A stretch of DNA of 64,000 nucleotides from Nitrospirota bacterium. GTDB lineage: Bacteria > Nitrospirota > Thermodesulfovibrionia > Thermodesulfovibrionales > Dissulfurispiraceae. The notes beneath the pieces are model-generated. The model ran no database searches and was not told where the DNA came from. It saw only the letters and a list, made by a program, of their open reading frames with translations. The stretch covers positions 1-64,000 of the forward strand of contig SCQE01000077.1 in the NCBI GenBank assembly GCA_004321915.1, given 5' to 3'. Below, piece after piece: positions 57,665-64,000 of the stretch. A program made the translations under genes and the position numbers. How positions within the stretch are numbered: the first letter of the stretch is position 1; every line of letters starts with the position of its first letter.

Positions 57665-58689
57665 CAAATTTACCCTCGCTATCTCAGACATACAATTATT
57701 TAAAATATAAGCTAAGCAAGCCTTCCGAGATCCTGAAATACGGACCTTTAATGCTGTCTGTAAATGTAACCAGCAGGTGCAATATAAAATGCGATTTTTG
57801 CCATGTACATTCTGACAATATCGGTGATTTTGAATATAAGCACAGAGTGACGCCGGATCTCAGTTATGATTTGTTTGAGGAATTTGTCGATAAATTCTCA
57901 GACGCTGTTTCCATTTCATTAATCGGTAGCGGAGAGCCCTTGCTGAATAAGGATTTCTTTAGAATGGTCGAATATTCCAAGAAAAATAAAATGTTAGTGT
58001 CCACATCTACCAATGGAATTAATTCTTCCCAACATATTAAAGAAATTCTGACATCGGGAATTGATGTTTTTGAAGTCAGCATCAATGGATTTGACGAAGA
58101 ATCTTTTTATCTTAATACGAGACAGCCAAAGGAATTCTTTGGAAGAATAGTCGATTTTGTCAAAGAACTTGTCAAACAAAAAAAAATATATAGGTCAAAG
58201 ACTCAGATTGTATTGACCAGCGTAATAGATCGGAATAATTATATCCAAACGGAAGCTACGGTCTTTTTAGCTGAGAGTTTGGGGGTAGATAAGATAGCCT
58301 TCCAGCAATTTTTACCCACTCCTACGCGTGGGTATACTCCTAATGAGAGATGTATGTTTACAAGCGATACTGAAATTGTCGATTATTTCAAAAATCTTGA
58401 TTTGGATAAATACGCTGTAGGTATCTCTTTGCCGCAATTATTATCCGCAAATTACAGAGTTTGCAATTCCCACTTTGAATTGATGAGGATTGACGGCAAT
58501 GGCAGGGTGGGGGGCTGTTCTGTCATGCTATTAAATAATGACGATAATGGATATTTTAGCGAAAACGATGTTTGGAACAGCGATTATTTTGTTGAGATGC
58601 GTAAAGGATTCTTGTCAGGGAATCCTGATAATTATTTGTTTCCATGCAAGTATTGCGCATCGTCTTGCGGCGAAAGTATTCAAGATTAG
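57661..58689 (+). CDS. Radical SAM/SPASM-type protein
   Basis: 342 residues. VTSRCNIKCDFC has Cys40, Cys44 and Cys47. IGSGEPLLNKDFF is the GGEP-like SAM contact. The C-terminal CKYCASSCGESI and Cys residues near 275-295 suggest an additional Fe-S cluster as in SPASM or twitch domains. No B12 domain. Coupled to wbpG by ATGA. Its substrate is unknown; a nucleotide sugar is possible. Confidence 0.85.
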   Translation: MTNLPSLSQTYNYLKYKLSKPSEILKYGPLMLSVNVTSRCNIKCDFCHVHSDNIGDFEYKHRVTPDLSYDLFEEFVDKFSDAVSISLIGSGEPLLNKDFFRMVEYSKKNKMLVSTSTNGINSSQHIKEILTSGIDVFEVSINGFDEESFYLNTRQPKEFFGRIVDFVKELVKQKKIYRSKTQIVLTSVIDRNNYIQTEATVFLAESLGVDKIAFQQFLPTPTRGYTPNERCMFTSDTEIVDYFKNLDLDKYAVGISLPQLLSANYRVCNSHFELMRIDGNGRVGGCSVMLLNNDDNGYFSENDVWNSDYFVEMRKGFLSGNPDNYLFPCKYCASSCGESIQD

Positions 58690-58724
58690 ATTTAGATGCG
58701 GTGGGGACTTATTAAGACAAAGAT

Positions 58725-59801
58725 ATGGGATTGAGGGTGCTTCATGCTATGCAGATGAGAATACCTTCAGTAGGTTTAATGCGGCAGATGCAAGAGGAGC
58801 AGGCGGCATCGGAAACATTAGGTATTCCATGGACTTCTAGAATATTTGTTCCTGAAGGCAGGCATAACAGGATTTGTGTCGAAGCTAATATGAGCCCCCA
58901 ATATGGCCTTGCCTTTAAAAGGGCTTATTACAATTGGTTGTTAAAGGAGTCGAATAATTACGATATTATGCTTTTGCGTTATTCAACTAACGATTTCTTT
59001 CAACTTAAGTTCCTGTCGTGCTGCTCTATACCTGTTCTCTTTGTGCATCATACGATAGAAGTACCGGAAATTTTTGCATCCCGAGGCTTTTTTTCTAAAA
59101 TCAAGGCTATGGTCGAATGGGGTTTGGGGCCTGTGAGCATACGCAAGGCATCGGGCATTGTTGCCGTTACTGGTGAGATTGCAGAGTACGAATCATATCG
59201 CTCAGGAAGAGACTCTGCAGCTGCTTTTATATATCCCAATGGAATCGGATATAACAACAACTCATCATGTACAGATAACAGAACCGGTGATTTTCCTGAA
59301 ATCTTGTTTGTAGGATCCAATTTCCCAGATTGGCACGGATTGGACCTGCTGATGGATTCGGTATCGGGATGTTCATCGCGTTTTTTAATTAATCTTGTGG
59401 GTGATTTAACTGATGAACAAAGGCAACGTGCCGTTTCGGACGGCCGCTATGTTATTCATGGAGTGATGAAGCCAGTTGATATTGAACATTTGTCGGGGCG
59501 TTGCTGGGTTGGTTTGTCGTCTTTTGCTCTTCAAAGAAAAGGCATGAGAGATGCCTGTCCTCTAAAGGTTAGAGAGTATCTGCGTTCGGGGCTTCCGGTA
59601 TATTCGGGGCATAAAGATGTCTTTGATGAAGACATGACCTTTTACCGCGTTGGAAGATGCGACATTGACGACATTTTGGCTTTTGCCTGTGAGATGCGAT
59701 CTGTTGATAAAGAGGTGGTTGCTCGAACGGCCCAACTCTATATTGATAAGAAAATAATTCTTAGCCGTCTTTACGAGCAGCTTTGTCGAGATTTTGTTTG
59801 A
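58725..59801 (+). CDS. Family 4 (GT-B) glycosyltransferase
   Basis: 358 residues. LRVLHAMQMRIPSVGLMRQM starts the acceptor domain. ILFVGSNFPDWHGLDLLMDS, LVGDLTDEQ and the C-terminal RDACPLKVREYLRSGLPVY are donor-domain elements. The gene starts 35 bases after the radical SAM gene and runs directly into the next (TGAGTG). Confidence 0.82.
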   Translation: MGLRVLHAMQMRIPSVGLMRQMQEEQAASETLGIPWTSRIFVPEGRHNRICVEANMSPQYGLAFKRAYYNWLLKESNNYDIMLLRYSTNDFFQLKFLSCCSIPVLFVHHTIEVPEIFASRGFFSKIKAMVEWGLGPVSIRKASGIVAVTGEIAEYESYRSGRDSAAAFIYPNGIGYNNNSSCTDNRTGDFPEILFVGSNFPDWHGLDLLMDSVSGCSSRFLINLVGDLTDEQRQRAVSDGRYVIHGVMKPVDIEHLSGRCWVGLSSFALQRKGMRDACPLKVREYLRSGLPVYSGHKDVFDEDMTFYRVGRCDIDDILAFACEMRSVDKEVVARTAQLYIDKKIILSRLYEQLCRDFV

Positions 59802-61145
59802 GTGTCAATGCAGTCTTTTAGAAAACTGATTAAAAATTATTATTATCGCTGCCTGTTCCGGTATTTCTCTATTTATATCAGGCCGAATAATTCTGTAGTA
59901 GAGATCAATCCTTCTACAGACATATCCGTCTATTTTTTTGAGCAAGTGAGGTTCCTGTTCATAGGGAGAGATATCCCAGATTTTATAAGTCGTGACCGTA
60001 TATGCTCTATGGATGAAGTACGGCGGATGCCTCCGGATTATTTTATTATGAATGGGAATATTCAGCATGAAAGTAATATTCAGAAACTTTTGTTGGAATT
60101 GCACTCTTGTTGTTCTGCTCAGTCTCGCATTATAGTGACATATTACAGCAGCCTCTGGAGGCCTTTTATATATTTTGCTACTGTGTTGGGATTGAGAGAT
60201 AAGACTATGGAGCAGAATTGGATTTCGCACGATGATATGGCAAATTTTTTATTACTTGCCGATTTTGAGCCTGTTTTGTCCAATAACAGGATATTATGTC
60301 CTGTATATATTCCTGTCATAAGCACTTTTTTAAATAGATACTGTGCATTAATGCCTTTTTTCCGTTTGTTCTGTATTGTTGGTATGTTGATGTTTAGGCC
60401 TCTGGGGATGCGACAAGAGAAGGCGTTGTCGGTTTCGGTCGTAGTTCCTGCCAGAAACGAAGCTGGCAATATAGAGAACCTGGTAAGACGATTACCTATG
60501 ATGGGACCGGATGACGAACTGATATTCGTTGAGGGGCACTCAAATGATAATACTTGGGACAGGATCGTTGAAGTGCAGCGTAAATTTTTTGCGAACAGGC
60601 AGATCAAGATAATTAAGCAGCCGGGGAAGGGTAAAGGAGATGCTGTTCGAAAAGGATTTGAATCGGCATCGAAAGACATACTGATGATTCTGGATGCCGA
60701 TTTGTCGGTGACACCAGAAAGTTTGCCGCTATTCTATCATGCCATGATGCGAGATAAAGGCGAGTTTTTGAATGGCAGTCGTCTTGTTTATCCTATGGAT
60801 AATAAAGCTATGCGTTTTATTAACATGGTAGGCAACAAGTTTTTCGCATTGGCATTTTCGTATGTGCTGGGTCAAAAATTTAAAGATACTTTATGTGGAA
60901 CAAAAGTCATATCAAAAGACAACTATCGTAAAATTGCTCGAAATAGATCTTTTTTTGGAGAGTTTGATCCTTTTGGAGATTTTGACCTTATATTCGGCGC
61001 ATCAAGACTAGGCCTTAAGGTCGTGGAGATTCCAGTAACATACAGAGAAAGGTCATACGGTAAAACGAACATACGCAGATGGAAACACGGATATATGTTG
61101 TTAAAAATGCTCATTTATTCAGCTAGAAAAATAAAATTTGTTTGA
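59802..61145 (+). CDS. Degenerate methyltransferase-like domain fused to family 2 glycosyltransferase
   Basis: 447 residues. The N-terminal ~190 residues resemble a SAM methyltransferase fold in order (SVVEINPSTDISVYF, RFLFIGRDIPDF, DYFIMNGNIQHESNIQKLL, NWISHDDMANFLLLADFEPV), but the glycine-rich SAM loop is lost. From about 210 a complete GT2 domain follows (VVVPARNEAGNIENLV, EGHSNDNTWDRI, MILDADLSVTPES, GTKVISKDNY). A hydrophobic segment joins them (about 180-200). GTG 59802 or ATG 59808. Confidence 0.78.
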   Translation: MSMQSFRKLIKNYYYRCLFRYFSIYIRPNNSVVEINPSTDISVYFFEQVRFLFIGRDIPDFISRDRICSMDEVRRMPPDYFIMNGNIQHESNIQKLLLELHSCCSAQSRIIVTYYSSLWRPFIYFATVLGLRDKTMEQNWISHDDMANFLLLADFEPVLSNNRILCPVYIPVISTFLNRYCALMPFFRLFCIVGMLMFRPLGMRQEKALSVSVVVPARNEAGNIENLVRRLPMMGPDDELIFVEGHSNDNTWDRIVEVQRKFFANRQIKIIKQPGKGKGDAVRKGFESASKDILMILDADLSVTPESLPLFYHAMMRDKGEFLNGSRLVYPMDNKAMRFINMVGNKFFALAFSYVLGQKFKDTLCGTKVISKDNYRKIARNRSFFGEFDPFGDFDLIFGASRLGLKVVEIPVTYRERSYGKTNIRRWKHGYMLLKMLIYSARKIKFV

Positions 61146-61148
61146 TCT

Positions 61149-61928
61149 ATGAATAGTGTCCATACAGAAGATTTGTTAAAGCATGATGAAACTATTACGC
61201 TTATTAACCGAGACAGGCTTCAGCAAAATACCAATCTATTACTATGGTATAGAAAACTTTACGAATGCCAATTCCGTAATGTTGAGGACATAACAGAAAA
61301 GGCGATACTTGAGATAGGCAGCGGGACATCACCGCTCAAATTATTTTACAAAAATGTTATAACTAGCGATATTCTTGACTTGCATTATACTGATTATACG
61401 TTTGACTGCCACAACATTGATTCCTTCGAACCGATACCTGATGACAGCATTGATATTATTACGCTGACAAATGTTCTCCACCATCTTAAAGAGCCATTGA
61501 TTTTCTTAATTAAGGCTGGAACCAAACTAAAAAATGGCGGCCAGATTATTTTAACCGAGCCTTTTTTCTCTGTATTCTCTTATGTTATATGGAAATATCT
61601 TCACCACGAGCCTTCTATTTTTGATATCAGCCTCCCGGTATTGGATGAGGTAAAGGGTCCCTTATCATCGGCAAATATGTCTATTCCTTACCTTGTCTTC
61701 TTTAAGCGTGCCGATTGGAATAGGGCTTTGAGCGATGTCTTCACTTTCTCCACTAATAATGCCGTGTATTTTTCGGCGTTTTCATATATGATGACCGGAG
61801 GAATATCCCGGAGCTTGCTGATACCTCATTTTTTATATAAGGCTTTTTTACATTTTGATTTGTGGTTAGCGCGGGCTTTCCCTAAGATATTTGGTTCATT
61901 TTTTATAATGAAACTTATAAAGAAATAA
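61149..61928 (+). CDS. Class I SAM-dependent methyltransferase
   Basis: 259 residues. AILEIGSGTSPLKLF (52-66), DIITLTNVLHHLKEPLIFL and GGQIILTEPFFSV are the methyltransferase motifs. The C-terminal ~60 residues are hydrophobic (ISRSLLIPHFLYKAFLHFD), perhaps for membrane contact. Acceptor unknown. Starts three bases after the previous stop. Confidence 0.8.
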   Translation: MNSVHTEDLLKHDETITLINRDRLQQNTNLLLWYRKLYECQFRNVEDITEKAILEIGSGTSPLKLFYKNVITSDILDLHYTDYTFDCHNIDSFEPIPDDSIDIITLTNVLHHLKEPLIFLIKAGTKLKNGGQIILTEPFFSVFSYVIWKYLHHEPSIFDISLPVLDEVKGPLSSANMSIPYLVFFKRADWNRALSDVFTFSTNNAVYFSAFSYMMTGGISRSLLIPHFLYKAFLHFDLWLARAFPKIFGSFFIMKLIKK

Positions 61929-61933
61929 TCTAT

Positions 61934-63376
61934 ATGGCTCTTTGTTCAGTACGAAAATTAAACATGGATGCAGTATTCATAAATCCTTTTCCGAGTGGGG
62001 AGGGTTTGAATGAGGCGACGGTTATCCCACCTATAGGACTGGGATATATTGCTGCGGTACTGGAAAGAGATGGATTTAACTGCATGATTATAGATGCAAA
62101 TCTTTTAAGGTTGAATAACGCTGAGATTATAGACCGTGTTCCAGAAAAAACTCCTTTGATTGGTATATACCTTAATTCTTTTTTGTACGATACTGTAAAG
62201 GATTTGACCTCTGTTCTCAGTAAAAAATTCAAGGATACCACTATAATCTTAGGTGGTCCGCTTCCTACTGCAGAGCCGGAGATGATCCTAAGGGAGATGG
62301 ACTGCAACGGGATTGTAAGAGGAGAGGGAGAATATGCGGTTTTAGGCATTATGCGTAATATTAAGAAAGCCCTGTTCCCTTTTTATGGAGAAATTTCAGG
62401 TGCTGTTTATTACGATTCTAATAGCGGAGCAATAGTGAGAAACTCTGTGATTAGGATCGTTGATCTCGATGCTTTGCCTTTTCCAGCTTATCATCTTTTG
62501 CCTCATTTTAAATTTTATAAGATACGGCGTCGTAAAAGCCCTTCTGCTCCTATTATAAGCAGCAGGGGATGCGCCTATGGTTGTATTTTTTGCAGTAAAG
62601 ATATCTTTGAAAAGAAGATATCTTTCAGAAGCAGCGGTAATATTTTAGCTGAGGTTGATTATCTTGTTAAGCATTACGGAATACGTCAACTGGATATTAT
62701 GGACGATAATTTCGCCTTTAATAAGGCAAGAATGATTGAGATATTGGATGGTATCATAGAAAAAAAATACGATATAGCCATAAACATACAGTCCGGTATA
62801 AGGACTGAACTGGTAGATGAACCCCTTTTGGACAAGATGAAAAAAGCCGGTGTTTATAAATTAGCTTTTGGCATAGAGTCTGCCGATAAAGATGTTCTAA
62901 TGACCTGCCATAAGCAGATCAATTTAGATAAGGTTAAAGAGGTCGTGACTCTTGCCAAGAAGAAAGGTTTTCTGGTATACGGTTTTTTTATAATTGGCCT
63001 TCCGGGCGAGACTGATGAGAGTTTCGAACGAACGCTTGAATATGCAAAAAAACTGGATCTTGATATTGCTAACTTTTGCATGGCTGTTCCCTTTGTAGGT
63101 ACTGAATTGTATCGCATGGTAAATGAAAAAGGCCGATTTCTAATTGATACCGAAAGAAACATTTCTTCCGGATTCTACGATGGAAAAGTTTTCTATGAAT
63201 ACGAAGGAGCAAAGGCGGCGGATATACTTGTAAGGTATAAAAAAGCTTACAGTGAATTTTATACTTTAAGGAAAAAGATTGGTTTGCTTTTCAAAATACG
63301 CTCTTTTAGTGAGTTAAGGTGGTTTCTGAGCGTATATTTAATGATTGTAAAAGGCCTATTTAGATCAAAAAAATGA
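61934..63376 (+). CDS. B12-binding-domain radical SAM protein (3)
   Basis: 480 residues. B12-domain features: INPFPSGEGLNEATVIPPIGLGYIAAVL spans about 16-43, then IILGGPLPTAEPEMIL and GIVRGEGEYAVL. SSRGCAYGCIFC carries Cys213, Cys217 and Cys220. FGIESADKDVL and GLPGETDESFERTL follow. Typical of cobalamin radical SAM methylases. Flanked by two SAM methyltransferases. ATG 61964 is a possible internal start. Confidence 0.88.
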   Translation: MALCSVRKLNMDAVFINPFPSGEGLNEATVIPPIGLGYIAAVLERDGFNCMIIDANLLRLNNAEIIDRVPEKTPLIGIYLNSFLYDTVKDLTSVLSKKFKDTTIILGGPLPTAEPEMILREMDCNGIVRGEGEYAVLGIMRNIKKALFPFYGEISGAVYYDSNSGAIVRNSVIRIVDLDALPFPAYHLLPHFKFYKIRRRKSPSAPIISSRGCAYGCIFCSKDIFEKKISFRSSGNILAEVDYLVKHYGIRQLDIMDDNFAFNKARMIEILDGIIEKKYDIAINIQSGIRTELVDEPLLDKMKKAGVYKLAFGIESADKDVLMTCHKQINLDKVKEVVTLAKKKGFLVYGFFIIGLPGETDESFERTLEYAKKLDLDIANFCMAVPFVGTELYRMVNEKGRFLIDTERNISSGFYDGKVFYEYEGAKAADILVRYKKAYSEFYTLRKKIGLLFKIRSFSELRWFLSVYLMIVKGLFRSKK

Positions 63377-64000
63377 AAGAACAAAAACTAAAAATGCTTG
63401 CGCTGCACGAGTATTCAGGTATCAATAGCGATGACCCTATAAGGTTTTACCAGATGCCATTTATTGGAGCCATTTTCCGCAAGAGGGTGGAAAAGTGCCT
63501 GTCACAGTTGTCAGGAGGACAGAGGGTGCTTGAAATAGGTTTTGGATCAGGCGTCACATTCCCTAATCTGAATGAACTCTACGGGGAGATTCATGGAATT
63601 GATATGACGGCTGACGTTGAGGCCGTTGCTTCTACGTTTCGGAAGATAGGTATTTCTACATATCTCAGGAATGGAGATGTGTTATGTTTGCCTTACAATG
63701 ACGACTATTTCGATAGTGTCCTTCTTATCTCGATATTGGAACATCTAAAGCCTGAATCTCTAATCCCTGCATTTCTTGAAATATGCCGTGTATTAAAAAC
63801 TGGCGGACAGATTGTTTATGGAGTGCCTGTAGATAAAAAGATCATGAATTACGGTTTTAGCCTATTGGGTTTTAATATAAAAGACTACCATTTTTCTGAT
63901 CACAAACAGGTCTACAATGCTGCCGTAAATGTTTTTAATGAAGTTGCTGTTTCGACTATATATGTTTGGCCATTCGGGAATCTGTATGAGGTCGGATGTT
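63373..64000 (+). CDS. Class I SAM-dependent methyltransferase, cut by window end
   Basis: At least 209 residues are visible before the window ends; the 3' end lies outside. VLEIGFGSGVTFPNL (52-66), IHGIDMTADVE, DDYFDSVLLISILEHL and EICRVLKTGGQIVYGVP are the usual motifs. ATG overlaps the preceding TGA (ATGA), so translation is coupled. Confidence 0.85.
   Translation, partial: MKEQKLKMLALHEYSGINSDDPIRFYQMPFIGAIFRKRVEKCLSQLSGGQRVLEIGFGSGVTFPNLNELYGEIHGIDMTADVEAVASTFRKIGISTYLRNGDVLCLPYNDDYFDSVLLISILEHLKPESLIPAFLEICRVLKTGGQIVYGVPVDKKIMNYGFSLLGFNIKDYHFSDHKQVYNAAVNVFNEVAVSTIYVWPFGNLYEVGC

Overview
The window is the inside of a very large surface-polysaccharide (O-antigen, capsule or exopolysaccharide) locus of a Gram-negative-type bacterium. 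All genes I accept, about 57, lie on the + strand, usually with 4-26 base overlaps or gaps under 60 bases. Base composition is moderately AT-rich, and GTG and TTG starts are common. Two copies of a palindromic dispersed repeat with TGTCATTCC/GGATGACA ends lie at the left edge. Such repeats are common in environmental deltaproteobacterial and Nitrospirota-like genomes, but I cannot name the organism. There is no initiating phosphosugar transferase, Wza/Wzc, UDP-sugar C6 dehydrogenase (WbpA/WecC) or rRNA/tRNA here, so the window is an internal slice. No stretch of more than 300 bases lacks a gene.

Layout. 1-3.2 kb: asparagine synthase asnB bracketed by the two repeats, an MntA/HepT toxin-antitoxin pair, and a second copy of the asnB 3' end. 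3.2-16.8 kb: a deoxy-amino-sugar factory with an FAD oxidoreductase, a sugar C-methyltransferase, three DegT-family aminotransferases, an RmlC-like epimerase, three SDR epimerase/dehydratases, a WbpM-like 4,6-dehydratase, two formyltransferase-like proteins and a glycosyltransferase. 16.9-26.9 kb: flippase, glycosyltransferases, FkbM methyltransferases and UDP-GlcNAc 2-epimerase. 27.0-30.6 kb: two SGNH proteins, an MBOAT O-acyltransferase and a 49-residue DUF5989 protein, read as an O-acylation unit. 30.7-38.6 kb: a Wzy-like membrane protein, a WbpB-WbpD fusion, WbpE, WbpI, a DPM1-like glycosyltransferase and a second asnB. 38.6-52.1 kb: an unusual carrier-protein cassette with a polysaccharide-deacetylase-like protein, two B12/radical SAM enzymes, an alpha-rich orphan, a DegT aminotransferase, a canonical formyltransferase, a stand-alone acyl carrier protein, another orphan, an Ntn-hydrolase/methyltransferase fusion, an AMP-forming ligase and a GNAT. 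52.1-55.2 kb: a second flippase and a large GT-C/YfhO-like membrane protein. 55.2-57.7 kb: HisH/HisF/WbpG amidotransferase trio. 57.7-64 kb: radical SAM enzymes, glycosyltransferases and methyltransferases, the last gene cut by the window end.

How it works together. WbpB-D, WbpE, WbpI and the HisH/HisF/WbpG trio match the known Pseudomonas aeruginosa O5 route to di-N-acylated mannuronic acids, including the acetamidino form; the first enzyme (WbpA) must be outside the window. The left part probably makes an N-formylated, C-methylated deoxyamino sugar. The features I find most novel are: (i) side-by-side paralogue pairs in which one partner has lost catalytic residues (aminotransferase Lys to Arg at 13177-14304; formyltransferase-like at 14327-14998), and (ii) the 43.1-52.1 kb ACP/ligase/radical SAM/Ntn-methyltransferase cassette, which looks like a small-molecule assembly unit built into a polysaccharide locus. 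Functions in that cassette are inference.
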